A DNA stretch of 64,000 nt from Comamonas piscis (GCF_014109725.1 NZ_CP058554.1:1798001-1862000), one strand, 5' to 3'; positions 27,401 to 35,437 are shown, counted from the stretch's first letter. Numbers and translations: made by a program. The notes: generated by a model not told the origin, from the letters alone.

Positions 27401-27697
27401 TCGGTGATCCTGATCGACCAGATCGAGGCCAACCATGCGGCAGGCCTGTCGACCTGGGATGCGATTGTCGAAGCCGCCACCCACCGGCTGCGCCCGATTG
27501 CGCTGACCGCTGCGGCTGCGGTGCTGGCGATGATCCCGCTGTCGCGCAGCATCTTCTGGGGGCCGATGGCGGTTGCGATCATGGGCGGTCTGGTGGTTGC
27601 CACGGTGCTGACTTTGCTGGCGCTGCCGGCGATGTATGCGGCCTGGTTCCGGGTAAAGAAGGAGCACAGCGAGGTGCCCCTGTCGGCTGCGGTGTAA
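24452..27697 (+). CDS. RND-family multidrug efflux permease
   Basis: This 1081-residue proton-driven inner-membrane transporter is of the AcrB/MexB superfamily. Visible features are the first transmembrane segment (LLIMLLLLGIGAYFQL, about residues 48-63), the large periplasmic loops, the family block GLLVDDAIIAVEMMVRKME with the paired Asp of the proton relay, repeated second-half segments (VSWCVEHRWLTIGATVLVFAL, quoted core EHRWLTIGATV), and the terminal LGVIALMGMIQRNSVILID and AVAIMGGLVVATVLTLLALP stretches. AGAGG lies 5 bases before the ATG at 24452; a GTG two codons earlier is less likely. It is the second gene of the efflux operon; the substrates are unknown. Confidence 0.95.
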   Translation: MQTPQNTPQGDATPSPAPGPDGEKHSSSQGFNLSRWALQHVPLTRYLLIMLLLLGIGAYFQLGQDEDPPFTFRAMVVSAAWPGATAQQMAEQVTDKVERTLQDVPNADKIVSYSKPGEMLVILNLREDTRPQDVPQTWLAVRKKVGDMRASLPQGVLGPFYNDDFGDVYGVIYALQGEGYSYAELKEYADSVRQSLLRVKDVAKVELFGVQDEKLYIEISRSKLAQLGLDMNQVIAQLGQQNAVQSGGEVQAGADRVQVEVTGEFRQLDDVKAMPIRGPNGNQLKLGDIADIYRSYLDPAKTKVHFQGQPAVALGISMRKGGDVIALGKQLHAAVDKIVPTLPAGLRLENVQDQPKAVATSVNEFVRVLIEAVVIVLAVSFVSLGMHIRKGKDPLWRRITLDPRPGLVVGITIPLVLCATFLAMWYWGIGLHKVSLGSLIIALGLLVDDAIIAVEMMVRKMEEGYDKLSAATAAYDITAKPMLTGTLITAAGFMPIGIAKSTTGEYTFAIFAVTVIALVISWVASVYFVPYLGTVFLKKPKHAPQESDGGQGGEHAMFDTPFYNRFRRTVSWCVEHRWLTIGATVLVFALGLFGMTRVQQQFFPDSNRTEILMDVWLPEGSSMAANEAVTRRIEQRMQAQDGIESVTSWIGSGVPRFYLPLDQIFPQTNVSQLILLPHNLADRDSLMKRLPTLLAQEFPEVRARVKLLPSGPPVPYPVQFRVMGQDPKLLRSLATEVRTQLEASSDMRGVNDNWNESIKVLRLEVDQSKARALGVSNQSIAQATRTQLSGNTVGQYREGDKLIDMVLRQPVDERQAVTDVGNAYVASSSGQAILLSQIAKPSFVWEPGIMWRQGREYAITVQGDVAAGLQGPTVTQKLWPDLQKLQQGWGDKGLNQYRIEIAGAVEESAKGSDSIMAGMPIMVFIVFTLLMLQLHSFSRSLLVYITGFLGIAGVTAALLLLNRPFGFVALLGVIALMGMIQRNSVILIDQIEANHAAGLSTWDAIVEAATHRLRPIALTAAAAVLAMIPLSRSIFWGPMAVAIMGGLVVATVLTLLALPAMYAAWFRVKKEHSEVPLSAAV

Positions 27698-27725
27698 ACC
27701 GCTGGCGATGCAAAGCCATGCCGCC

Positions 27726-27760
27726 GGGGCAAAAGGGCAGTTTTTGCCCGGGTTTGCCCC
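27726..27760 (+). terminator. Hairpin after the efflux operon
   Basis: Arms GGGGCAAA (27726-27733) and TTTGCCCC (27753-27760) enclose an inner pair GGGCA and TGCCC. No T-run follows the outer arm, although TTTTT lies in the inner loop, so it may be a pause or processing hairpin rather than a classic terminator. Confidence 0.4.
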
Positions 27761-27842
27761 AGGCAGCAATGGCTTGCATGTAGAATCGCGGATTGACCTA
27801 AAAACAGGCAGGTTGGCTCACTAGCCGGCTGTAGCCGCAACC

Positions 27843-27929
27843 GCGCGGGTGGCGAAATTGGTAGACGCACCAGGTTTAGGTCCTGACGCCAGCAATGGTG
27901 TGGGGGTTCGAGTCCCCCCCCGCGCACCA
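27843..27929 (+). tRNA. tRNA-Leu (anticodon TAG)
   Basis: The acceptor arms GCGCGGG and CCCGCGC pair fully, the D-loop reads AAATTGGTAGACGC, the anticodon loop is TTTAGGT giving TAG, a long variable arm typical of Leu is present, and the T-arm carries GTTCGAGTC. The CCA end is encoded. It is 87 bases long including CCA. Confidence 0.96.
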
Positions 27930-27981
27930 AGAAAAATGATAGCTGCACAGCGATGTGCAGCTTGATGTGGTGATGAATCAG

Positions 27982-28015
27982 AGCCGAATTTCCAGCAGGA
28001 GATTCGGCTTTTTTC
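27982..28015 (+). terminator. Intrinsic terminator after tRNA-Leu
   Basis: Arms AGCCGAAT (27982-27989) and ATTCGGCT (28002-28009) pair perfectly and are followed by a run of T. Confidence 0.85.
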
Positions 28016-28423
28016 TTGTCTAGAGTGGTGCGGGCTTGTCGCCTGCCCGGATCTGACCCCGCTTCATCACGGGCTTGGCAGCTCGGATAAGAGCTGGCTT
28101 TATATATAATGTTTGGTTTCGGTCGATGGCGCCTTGCGCTGCACCGCTTTCGTGACCAGGCTGGTTTTTGCCGCGTCACGCCAGGTGTTGCTTGCTACTG
28201 AATGCGCTGTCATCGTTTGATTTTTGGGTGTGCTGGGCTTAGGGCCAGTCGCCTATCTAAATGGGACCCCAGGTTGTAAAACGGTGCCAAGCCCCGTTGG
28301 TGCCACCTCTGCTGCGACACGGATAGTCCTCGCAGCAGACGCAAGCTTCTCCGCTTGCACAGGTGGTGTTGATGGCGTTTGCACACTGTGGCCGGTAGGG
28401 TTCGTGCCTAACTAGGATTAACC
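28016..28423. other. Leader region of tig with structured RNA potential
   Basis: No gene is supported in this stretch of about 400 bases. A TATAAT at 28105-28110 is a good -10, with no strong -35 at the right distance. The last 120 bases hold two consecutive perfect inverted repeats: TGCTGCGA (28310-28317) with TCGCAGCA (28330-28337), and GCAAGC (28341-28346) with GCTTGC (28353-28358). A transcript from the TATAAT would have a leader of about 300 nucleotides. The ribosome site AGGA precedes the tig ATG. Confidence 0.5.
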
Positions 28424-29737
28424 ATGGCAGTGAATGTTGAAACCCTTGAAAAGCTCGAGCGCAAAATTTCGCTGAGCTTGCCTCTCGCATCCGTGCAAAC
28501 CGAAGTGGACAGCCGCTTGAAGCGCCTGGCCCGCACCGTGAAGATGGACGGCTTCCGTCCAGGTAAGGTGCCGATGAACGTGGTGGCACAGCGCTATGGC
28601 TATTCCGTGCAGTACGAAGTGCTCAACGAGAAGGTCGGCGAGGCTTTTGCCAAGGCTGCCAACGAAGCCGAACTGCGCGTTGCAGGCCAGCCCAAGATCA
28701 CCGAAAAAGACGGCGCAGCCGAAGGTGAACTGGCATTTGACGCCGTGTTCGAAGTGTTCCCCGAAGTCAAGATCGGTGACCTGGCTTCCGCCGAAGTGGA
28801 AAAGCTGGCCGCTGATGTGGACGACGCTGCCATCGAAAAGACCATCGACATCCTGCGCAAGCAACGCCGCACCTTCGCCCAACGCCCAGCCGACACGGCT
28901 GCCGTGGACGGCGACCGCGTGACCGTGGACTTCGAAGGCAAGATCGACGGCGAACCCTTCGCTGGCGGCAAGGCTGAAGCCTTCCAGTTCCTGATCGGCG
29001 AAGGCCAGATGCTCAAGGAATTCGAAGACGCAGTGCGCGGCATGAAGACCGGTGAATCCAAGACTTTCCCCCTGGCATTCCCTGAGGACTATCACGGCAA
29101 GGAAGTGGCTGGCAAGACTGCCGACTTCCTGGTGACCGTCAAGAAGGTGGAAGCCGCCAACCTGCCCGAAGTGAATGAAGCACTGGCCAAGTCCCTGGGC
29201 ATCGCTGACGGCTCCGTCGAAGGCCTGCGCGCTGACATCAAGAAGAACCTGGAGCGTGAAGTCAAGTTCCGCGTTCAGTCGCGCAACAAGCAAGCCGTGA
29301 TGGAAGCCCTGGTGTCCAAGGCTGAGCTGGACCTGCCCAAGGCGAGCATCGACGCCGAAGTCGGCCGTCTGCTGGAAGGCGCCCGTGAAGAGCTGAAGCA
29401 ACGCGGCATCAAGGACGCTGACAAGGCTGAAATCCCAGCCGACGTGTTCCTGCCCCAAGCCGAGCGCCGCGTGCGCCTGGGCCTGGTGGTTGCCGAGCTG
29501 GTCAAGTCCAACAAGCTGGAAGCCACGCCTGAGCAAATCAAGGCCCACATCGACGAGCTGGCATCGAGCTACGAGAAGCCAGAAGACGTCGTGCGCTGGT
29601 ACTTTGGCGACCGCCAACGTCTGGCCGAAGTCGAAGCCGTTGTGATCGAAAACAACGTGACCGAGTTCGTGCTGGGCAAGGCCAAGGTCAGCGACAAGGC
29701 TGTGTCCTTCGACGAGCTGATGGGCCAACAAGGCTGA
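28424..29737 (+). CDS. tig: Trigger factor (ribosome-associated chaperone / prolyl isomerase)
   Basis: This 437-residue protein binds the ribosome exit tunnel and folds nascent chains. The N-terminal ribosome-binding domain shows the signature MDGFRPGKVPMNVV at about residues 41-54, the FKBP-type domain (about 150-245) shows DRVTVDFEGKIDGEPF and GMKTGESKTFPLAFPEDYHGKEVAGK (quoted core TGESKTFPLAFP), and the C-terminal helical arms follow. Codon use is more biased than in neighbours, typical of a highly expressed gene. It heads the proteostasis block tig-clpP-clpX-lon. Confidence 0.98.
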   Translation: MAVNVETLEKLERKISLSLPLASVQTEVDSRLKRLARTVKMDGFRPGKVPMNVVAQRYGYSVQYEVLNEKVGEAFAKAANEAELRVAGQPKITEKDGAAEGELAFDAVFEVFPEVKIGDLASAEVEKLAADVDDAAIEKTIDILRKQRRTFAQRPADTAAVDGDRVTVDFEGKIDGEPFAGGKAEAFQFLIGEGQMLKEFEDAVRGMKTGESKTFPLAFPEDYHGKEVAGKTADFLVTVKKVEAANLPEVNEALAKSLGIADGSVEGLRADIKKNLEREVKFRVQSRNKQAVMEALVSKAELDLPKASIDAEVGRLLEGAREELKQRGIKDADKAEIPADVFLPQAERRVRLGLVVAELVKSNKLEATPEQIKAHIDELASSYEKPEDVVRWYFGDRQRLAEVEAVVIENNVTEFVLGKAKVSDKAVSFDELMGQQG

Positions 29738-29789
29738 TAGCCAGGCGCGCTGGCCGGCTATGGCCGCCAGCGCTTGCCAGTCAAAATCA

Positions 29790-29824
29790 GGGGCTTGTGC
29801 TTTCGGGCACAGGCCCCATTTTAT
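29790..29824 (+). terminator. Terminator between tig and clpP
   Basis: Arms GGGGCTTGTGC (29790-29800) and GCACAGGCCCC (about 29807-29817), with one G-T pair and a TTTCGG-type loop, are followed by ATTTTATT. It separates tig from clpP, which then needs its own promoter. Confidence 0.75.
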
Positions 29825-29890
29825 TGGGGTACAGTTAGCGCAGTCACAGTGCATTGACGCTAGCTTCCACCAATCCTGAACGGAGATGTA

Positions 29891-30499
29891 ATGAGCGCAC
29901 AAGATATTCAGAACTTGGGTTTGATCCCGATGGTGATCGAGCAATCGGGCCGTGGGGAGCGCTCGTTTGACATTTACTCGCGTCTGCTCAAGGACCGTGT
30001 GATTTTTCTGGTGGGCGAGGTCAATGACCAGACCGCCAACCTGGTGGTCGCCCAGATGCTGTTCCTGGAAAGCGAAAACCCCGACAAGGAAATTTCGCTC
30101 TACATCAACTCGCCAGGCGGCAGCGTGACGGCCGGCATGGCCATCTATGACACCATGCAGTTCATCAAGCCGCAGGTCTCCACCATGTGCCTGGGCTTTG
30201 CTGCCAGCATGGGTGCCTTCCTGCTGGCCGCTGGCGAGAAGGGCAAGCGCTACTCGCTGCCCAACTCCAAGATCATGATCCACCAGGTGCTGGGCGGCGC
30301 GCGCGGCCAGGCGACGGACATCGAGATCCATGCCCGCGACATCATCCGCACCAAGGAGCAGATGAACCGCATCCTGGCAGACCGCACCGGCCAGCCCTAC
30401 GAAAAGGTCAAGGCCGATACCGAACGCGACTACTTCATGACGGCGCCTGAAGCCCAGGAGTATGGTTTGGTTGATACTGTGGTAGAAAAGCGTCCATAA
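29891..30499 (+). CDS. clpP: ATP-dependent Clp protease proteolytic subunit
   Basis: This 202-residue serine peptidase forms the tetradecameric chamber that works with ClpX. The triad is visible as Ser106 (GFAASMGAF), His131 (SKIMIHQ) and Asp180 (ERDYFMTAPEA). The IYSRLLKDRVIFLVG block and the YINSPGGSVTAG oxyanion region are canonical. A GGAG lies 4-5 bases before the ATG. clpX follows after 101 bases. Confidence 0.98.
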   Translation: MSAQDIQNLGLIPMVIEQSGRGERSFDIYSRLLKDRVIFLVGEVNDQTANLVVAQMLFLESENPDKEISLYINSPGGSVTAGMAIYDTMQFIKPQVSTMCLGFAASMGAFLLAAGEKGKRYSLPNSKIMIHQVLGGARGQATDIEIHARDIIRTKEQMNRILADRTGQPYEKVKADTERDYFMTAPEAQEYGLVDTVVEKRP

Positions 30500-30515
30500 G
30501 ACGGCTTTTACAGAT

Positions 30516-30553
30516 AAGCGGCCGCAACCCTACCGGTTGAGGCCGCTTTGTAG
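30516..30553 (+). terminator. Hairpin between clpP and clpX
   Basis: Arms AAGCGGCC (30516-30523) and GGCCGCTT (30541-30548) enclose an inner CAACC/GGTTG pair, followed by TTTGTAGTT. It may reduce read-through from clpP to clpX. Confidence 0.5.
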
Positions 30554-30600
30554 TTGGTTATCATTGTTTCCACATAGATTCGATTGAAGGCATTGCCCCC

Positions 30601-31872
30601 ATGGCCGAGAAAAAAGGCTCATCCAGCGAAAAAACCCTGTACTGCTCGTTCTGCGGCAAGAGTCAGCACGAGGTGAAGAAACTCATTGCCGGACCGTCCG
30701 TGTTCATCTGCGATGAGTGCATCAACCTCTGCAACGACATCGTGCGCGACGAGGTGGCTGCAGAAGGCAAGGAGGGCGAGAAGGCCAAGGGTGATGATCT
30801 GCCGACACCGGCCGAGATCAAGGCCACCCTGGACAACTATGTCATTGGCCAGGATCCCGCCAAACGCACCTTGGCTGTGGCGGTGTACAACCACTACAAG
30901 CGCCTGGCGCACAAGGACAAGGCGGGCAAGGATGATGTGGAGCTGTCCAAGAGCAATATCTTGCTGATTGGCCCCACCGGTTCCGGCAAGACCTTGCTGG
31001 CCCAGACCCTGGCCCGGCAGCTGAATGTTCCGTTTGTGATGGCCGACGCTACCACCTTGACGGAAGCCGGCTATGTCGGCGAAGACGTCGAGAACATCGT
31101 GCAAAAGCTGCTGCAAAGCTGCAACTACGATGTGGAGCGTGCACAGCGCGGCATTGTCTATATCGACGAAATCGACAAGATCACCCGCAAGGCCGACAAC
31201 CCTTCGATCACCCGCGACGTATCGGGTGAAGGCGTGCAGCAGGCGCTGCTCAAGCTGATCGAAGGCACGATGGCCTCGATCCCGCCCCAAGGCGGTCGCA
31301 AGCACCCGAACCAGGATTTTCTGCAGGTCGACACGACCAATATCCTGTTCATCTGCGGCGGCGCCTTTGCCGGGCTGGAGAAGGTGATCGAGAACCGCTC
31401 CGAGGCCTCAGGCATCGGTTTTGGTGCCACCGTCAAGAGCAAGCAGCAGCGTTCCATCTCCGAGGCTTTCCGCGACATCGAGCCGGAAGACCTGATCAAG
31501 TTCGGCATCATCCCTGAGCTGGTGGGCCGTCTGCCCGTGGTCACGGCGCTGGCCGAGCTGTCGGAAGACGCGCTGGTCCAAATCCTGACCCAGCCCAAGA
31601 ATGCGCTGGTCAAGCAGTACAACAAGCTGCTGGGCATGGAAGGCGTGGAGCTGGAAGTGCGCCCCGATGCGCTGAACGCGATTGCGAAGAAGGCGCTGGC
31701 CCGCAAGACCGGTGCGCGGGGCTTGCGCTCCATTCTTGAACAATCGTTGATGACCACCATGTTTGACCTGCCCACCACGGACAATGTGGCCAAGGTGGTA
31801 GTCGAAGAGGCGACGATCAACGAAGGCAAGCCGCCCCTCCTGGTGTACCGGGAAGCGGCCAAGAAGGCCTGA
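30601..31872 (+). CDS. clpX: Clp protease ATP-binding subunit ClpX
   Basis: This 423-residue AAA+ unfoldase delivers substrates to ClpP. The N-terminal zinc-binding domain has the four Cys at 15, 18, 37 and 40 (YCSFCGK and ICDEC), followed by Walker A GPTGSGKT at about residue 122, Walker B YIDEIDKI, the pore loop GYVGEDVE, the IGF-type loop (GIGFGATVKSKQ) that docks to ClpP, and the arginine-finger region LVGRLPVVTAL. Length and order are typical. Confidence 0.98.
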   Translation: MAEKKGSSSEKTLYCSFCGKSQHEVKKLIAGPSVFICDECINLCNDIVRDEVAAEGKEGEKAKGDDLPTPAEIKATLDNYVIGQDPAKRTLAVAVYNHYKRLAHKDKAGKDDVELSKSNILLIGPTGSGKTLLAQTLARQLNVPFVMADATTLTEAGYVGEDVENIVQKLLQSCNYDVERAQRGIVYIDEIDKITRKADNPSITRDVSGEGVQQALLKLIEGTMASIPPQGGRKHPNQDFLQVDTTNILFICGGAFAGLEKVIENRSEASGIGFGATVKSKQQRSISEAFRDIEPEDLIKFGIIPELVGRLPVVTALAELSEDALVQILTQPKNALVKQYNKLLGMEGVELEVRPDALNAIAKKALARKTGARGLRSILEQSLMTTMFDLPTTDNVAKVVVEEATINEGKPPLLVYREAAKKA

Positions 31873-31881
31873 TAGGCCCGG

Positions 31882-31916
31882 TGGCAGAGTCTTTAGGGGC
31901 TCTGCCATCTGCGTTT
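31882..31916 (+). terminator. Hairpin after clpX
   Basis: Arms TGGCAGAG (31882-31889) and CTCTGCCA (31900-31907) form a perfect 8-bp stem, followed by TCTGCGTTTT. It is a probable weak terminator in the 195-base gap before lon. Confidence 0.5.
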
Positions 31917-32067
31917 TACAAGGGTCGCCCGGCGCCGCCGGGCTGTATCCCAAGGGCTTGAGGTGCATTTGCCGGCCTGCACCCGCCCTGGCCCCTGGTT
32001 TTTGATGGCCAAGGGTTGAAATTTCACTTTTACGAATCATCTTCGTACAAGTTTCAAAAGGATTTTC

Positions 32068-34527
32068 ATGTCCGACAACCAAACCCAATCCTCCCACCCC
32101 CTGGAATTGCCCATGCTCCCTTTGCGGGACGTGGTCGTGTTTCCGCACATGGTGATCCCGCTGTTCGTCGGCCGCCCCAAGAGCATCAAGGCGCTGGAGA
32201 CGGCGATGGAAGGCGACCGCAAGATCATGCTGGTGGCCCAGAAGACGGCCGCCAAGGACGATCCCACGGTCAATGACATGTTCAGCGTGGGCTGCGTCTC
32301 GACCATCTTGCAGATGCTCAAGCTGCCCGACGGCACCGTCAAGGTGCTGGTCGAAGGCGTGCAGCGCGCGCAAGTGCTGGAAATCGCCGAAGGCGAGGAC
32401 TTTTTCACCGCCAAGATCGAGCCTGTGGAGCCCGGTGATGCAGCCGACAAGGCCAGCGAGATCGAGGCCCTGCGCCGCGCGGTGATGCAGCAGTTCGACC
32501 AGTACGTCAAGCTGAACAAGAAGATCCCGTCCGAGATCCTGACTTCCATCTCCGGTATCGACGACGCAGGCCGCCTGGCCGACACCATCGCCGCCCACCT
32601 GCCGCTGAAGCTGGAAAACAAACAGGCTGTGCTGGAGCTGCAAAAGGTGCAGGCCCGCCTGGAAAACCTGTACGACCAGCTCGAGCGCGAAGTCGACATT
32701 CTCAATGTCGACAAGAAGATCCGTGGCCGCGTCAAAAAGCAGATGGAAAAGAGCCAGCGCGACTTCTACCTGAACGAGCAGGTCAAGGCCATCCAGAAGG
32801 AACTGGGCGAGGGCGAAGACGGCGCTGATCTGGAAGACCTTGAGAAGAAGATCAAGCTCGCCAAGATGACGCAGGATGCGCGCAAAAAGGCCGAGGGCGA
32901 GCTCAAGAAGCTCAAGCTGATGTCGCCGATGTCGGCCGAGGCCTCGGTGGTGCGCAACTACATCGAAACCCTGGTGAACCTGCCCTGGGCCAAGAAGACC
33001 AAGGTCAAGAAAGACCTGGTCATTGCCGAAGATGTGCTGAACGAAGACCATTACGGCCTCGACAAGGTCAAGGACCGCATCCTTGAGTATCTTGCAGTGC
33101 AGCAGCGCGTGGATAAGGTCAAGGCACCGATTCTGTGCCTGGTGGGCCCTCCTGGCGTGGGCAAGACCTCGCTGGGCCAGTCGATTGCCAAGGCCACCGG
33201 GCGCAAGTATGTGCGCATGGCCCTGGGCGGCATGCGCGACGAGGCCGAGATCCGCGGTCACCGCCGCACCTACATCGGCGCGATGCCGGGCAAGGTGCTG
33301 CAGAACCTGTCCAAGGTCGGCACGCGCAATCCACTGTTCCTGCTCGACGAAATCGACAAGCTGGGCATGGATTTTCGCGGTGACCCCTCCAGCGCCTTGC
33401 TGGAAGTGCTCGACCCCGAGCAGAACAGCAAGTTCGGCGACCACTATGTGGAAGTCGACTTTGACCTCAGCGATGTGATGTTTGTCGCCACGTCGAACTC
33501 GATGAACATCCCGCCAGCGCTGCTGGACCGGATGGAAGTGATCCGCCTGGCGGGTTATACCGAGGACGAGAAGACCAATATCGCAATGCGCTACCTGCTG
33601 CCCAAGCAGATCGAGAACAACGGCGTCAAGGCCGGTGAGCTGGAGCTGCGCGAGGATGCGGTGCGCGACATCGTGCGCTACTACACCCGCGAAGCCGGTG
33701 TGCGTTCGCTCGAACGTGAGCTGTCCAAGATCTGCCGCAAGGTGGTCAAGAACATCCAGCTGGGCAAGGCGCAGGCACCGGTGCAGGTCACCGCAGACAA
33801 TCTGCCCGACTACCTGGGCGTGCGCAAGTTCAGCTACGGCCATGCCGAGCAGAAGAACCAGGTCGGCCAGGTCGTTGGCTTGGCATGGACCGAGGTGGGC
33901 GGCGATCTGCTGACCATCGAAGCCGCTGCCATGCCCGGCAAGGGCGTCATCAACCGCACCGGTTCGTTGGGCGATGTGATGAAGGAATCGGTGGAAGCTG
34001 CCCGCACGGTGGTGCGCAGCCGCGCCCGTTCACTGGGTATCCGTGATGACGTGTTCGAGAAGCGCGACATCCACATCCACGTGCCCGATGGCGCCACCCC
34101 CAAGGATGGCCCCAGCGCTGGTGCCGCGATGACGACGGCCCTGGTGTCGGTGCTGACCGGTATCCCCGTGCGCGCCGATGTGGCGATGACCGGTGAGATC
34201 ACCTTGCGCGGTGAAGTCACCGCCATTGGTGGCTTGAAGGAAAAGCTGCTGGCTGCGCTGCGCGGCGGTATCAAGACCGTGATGATCCCGGAAGAGAACG
34301 TCAAGGACCTGGCCGAGATCCCGGACAACGTCAAGAGCGGTCTGGAGATCGTGCCGGTGCGCTGGATCGACAAGGTGCTGGAAGTGGCGCTGGAAGTCAC
34401 CCCCACGCCACTGAGCGACAGCGATGTGCCGGCGGTGGAGCCCGTGCCCGTGGTGCCTGCTGCAGCCGTGGCCGCCACCGCTGCCAAGGCCGCGCCTGCA
34501 CGCCGCACGCGTGCCATCAAGCACTGA
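32068..34527 (+). CDS. lon: ATP-dependent protease Lon (LonA)
   Basis: This 819-residue cytoplasmic protease degrades damaged and regulatory proteins. It has the N-terminal substrate domain starting LPMLPLRDVVVFPHMVIPLF, a long coiled-coil region (about 190-290), the AAA domain with GPPGVGKTS near residue 360 and FLLDEIDKLG, and the S16 protease domain with catalytic Ser in DGPSAGAAM near 681 and Lys in GGLKEKLL near 724. An Ala/Pro/Val-rich tail of about 35 residues follows the protease domain. AAAAGGA precedes the ATG. It closes the tig-clpP-clpX-lon block. Confidence 0.98.
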   Translation: MSDNQTQSSHPLELPMLPLRDVVVFPHMVIPLFVGRPKSIKALETAMEGDRKIMLVAQKTAAKDDPTVNDMFSVGCVSTILQMLKLPDGTVKVLVEGVQRAQVLEIAEGEDFFTAKIEPVEPGDAADKASEIEALRRAVMQQFDQYVKLNKKIPSEILTSISGIDDAGRLADTIAAHLPLKLENKQAVLELQKVQARLENLYDQLEREVDILNVDKKIRGRVKKQMEKSQRDFYLNEQVKAIQKELGEGEDGADLEDLEKKIKLAKMTQDARKKAEGELKKLKLMSPMSAEASVVRNYIETLVNLPWAKKTKVKKDLVIAEDVLNEDHYGLDKVKDRILEYLAVQQRVDKVKAPILCLVGPPGVGKTSLGQSIAKATGRKYVRMALGGMRDEAEIRGHRRTYIGAMPGKVLQNLSKVGTRNPLFLLDEIDKLGMDFRGDPSSALLEVLDPEQNSKFGDHYVEVDFDLSDVMFVATSNSMNIPPALLDRMEVIRLAGYTEDEKTNIAMRYLLPKQIENNGVKAGELELREDAVRDIVRYYTREAGVRSLERELSKICRKVVKNIQLGKAQAPVQVTADNLPDYLGVRKFSYGHAEQKNQVGQVVGLAWTEVGGDLLTIEAAAMPGKGVINRTGSLGDVMKESVEAARTVVRSRARSLGIRDDVFEKRDIHIHVPDGATPKDGPSAGAAMTTALVSVLTGIPVRADVAMTGEITLRGEVTAIGGLKEKLLAALRGGIKTVMIPEENVKDLAEIPDNVKSGLEIVPVRWIDKVLEVALEVTPTPLSDSDVPAVEPVPVVPAAAVAATAAKAAPARRTRAIKH

Positions 34528-34548
34528 GCGCCTGCTGGCCAGACAGGA

Positions 34549-34583
34549 AAACCGGCCCGTCATCAAAAACGGGCCGGTTTGCC
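34549..34583 (+). terminator. Terminator of lon
   Basis: A perfect 12-bp stem, AAACCGGCCCGT (34549-34560) with ACGGGCCGGTTT (34569-34580), has an 8-base loop. The T-run is short. It separates lon from the tRNA cluster. Confidence 0.75.
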
Positions 34584-34634
34584 AAAAAGTCCAAAAAATA
34601 TGCGTTACAATGCATACCATCGCGGAGCCCGGTA

Positions 34635-34640
34635 TATAAT
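34635..34640 (+). promoter_or_regulatory. -10 element ahead of the tRNA cluster
   Basis: A consensus TATAAT lies 25 bases upstream of the first tRNA-Gly. No good -35 was found at 16-18 bases, so only the -10 is claimed. Confidence 0.5.
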
Positions 34641-34665
34641 AGCGGACTTCCGGTAAAACGGATAT

Positions 34666-34741
34666 GCGGGAATAGCTCAGTTGGTAGAGCGATACCTTGC
34701 CAAGGTATAGGTCGACGGTTCGAACCCGTTTTCCCGCTCCA
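34666..34741 (+). tRNA. tRNA-Gly (anticodon GCC), copy 1
   Basis: The acceptor arms GCGGGAA and TTCCCGC pair fully, the anticodon loop CTTGCCAAG gives GCC, and the T-loop reads GGTTCGAACCC. The CCA is encoded. It is identical to the three later copies. Confidence 0.97.
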
Positions 34742-34784
34742 CATTCGCAGTGCTGAAATTTTTTCAGTGCAGCAAAAAATCCAT

Positions 34785-34858
34785 GGCGCGATAGCAAAGC
34801 GGTTATGCACCGGATTGCAAATCCGGTTAGTCCAGTTCGACTCTGGATCGCGCCTCCA
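34785..34858 (+). tRNA. tRNA-Cys (anticodon GCA)
   Basis: The acceptor arms GGCGCGA and TCGCGCC pair fully, the anticodon stem-loop CGGATTGCAAATCCG gives GCA, and the T-arm contains AGTTCGACTCT. The CCA is encoded. It is 74 bases long. Confidence 0.96.
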
Positions 34859-34908
34859 GGACATGCTAGTCAGTAAGTTTTGGGTTCGTTGAGATACGAA
34901 CAATGTTT

Positions 34909-34984
34909 GCGGGAATAGCTCAGTTGGTAGAGCGATACCTTGCCAAGGTATAGGTCGACGGTTCGAACCCGTTTTCCCGCTCCA
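34909..34984 (+). tRNA. tRNA-Gly (anticodon GCC), copy 2
   Basis: The sequence is identical to copy 1 over all 76 bases including CCA, and it is the first member of the 116-bp repeated unit. Confidence 0.97.
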
Positions 34985-35024
34985 GTTTTCAAAGCTGGTG
35001 TGATCTGTGTTCATGCTAGTTTTT

Positions 35025-35100
35025 GCGGGAATAGCTCAGTTGGTAGAGCGATACCTTGCCAAGGTATAGGTCGACGGTTCGAACCCGTTTTCCCGCTCCA
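35025..35100 (+). tRNA. tRNA-Gly (anticodon GCC), copy 3
   Basis: The sequence is identical to the other tRNA-Gly copies. The spacer before it (40 bases) is nearly the same as the spacer before copy 4. Confidence 0.97.
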
Positions 35101-35140
35101 GTTTCAAAGCTGGTGTGATCTGTGTTCATGCTGGTTTTTT

Positions 35141-35216
35141 GCGGGAATAGCTCAGTTGGTAGAGCGATACCTTGCCAAGGTATAGGTCGACGGTTCGAAC
35201 CCGTTTTCCCGCTCCA
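35141..35216 (+). tRNA. tRNA-Gly (anticodon GCC), copy 4
   Basis: The sequence is identical to copies 1-3, with CCA encoded. It is followed within 8 bases by an intrinsic terminator. Confidence 0.97.
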
Positions 35217-35223
35217 ACACATT

Positions 35224-35253
35224 GCAAAAAAGAGTCTTCGGGCTCTTTTTTGC
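35224..35253 (+). terminator. Terminator of the tRNA-Gly/Cys operon
   Basis: A perfect 11-bp stem, GCAAAAAAGAG (35224-35234) with CTCTTTTTTGC (35243-35253), has a TCTTCGGG loop; the T-run is in the second arm. Confidence 0.85.
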
Positions 35254-35437
35254 ATTTCAGCTCCGGCCTTTTGCGTGGTGGAGCTGGCTGCCACCGCTGC
35301 CTGCGGATCGCGCAGGATTGGCAGCTTCCTTCTTCTCTGTCTTCATGCGCTACGACAAGCGCTTGCGATCACTGCTGCAGCGTTGCCCTCAGCCACGATC
35401 TGCCGCTGTCTTCGTCCAAGAGCCTGGCTGGAGCAGC

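Larger units (their letters stand above)
34909..35216 (+). repeat. Tandem repeat of a 116-bp tRNA-Gly unit
   Basis: Starts of copies 2, 3 and 4 are exactly 116 bp apart (34909, 35025, 35141). Each unit is 76 bp of tRNA plus a 40-bp spacer that contains TGTGATCTGTGTTCATGCT. The two spacers differ by one substitution and a small shift of one T-run, which indicates recent tandem duplication. Confidence 0.9.

Noticed and set aside
24128..27769. Open frame of 1213 codons antisense to the efflux permease
   Set aside because: It is a shadow of a long GC-rich gene; its translation is rich in His, Gln and Arg with no domain, and the sense strand has a clear RND protein.
28224..28415. Possible 63-residue protein ahead of tig
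   Set aside because: It has no ribosome site, no domain, and lies in a region better explained as leader RNA.
34909..35216. Regularly spaced repeats as a possible CRISPR-like array
   Set aside because: The repeated 76-base units are complete tRNA-Gly genes with CCA, and the spacers are nearly identical rather than unique.
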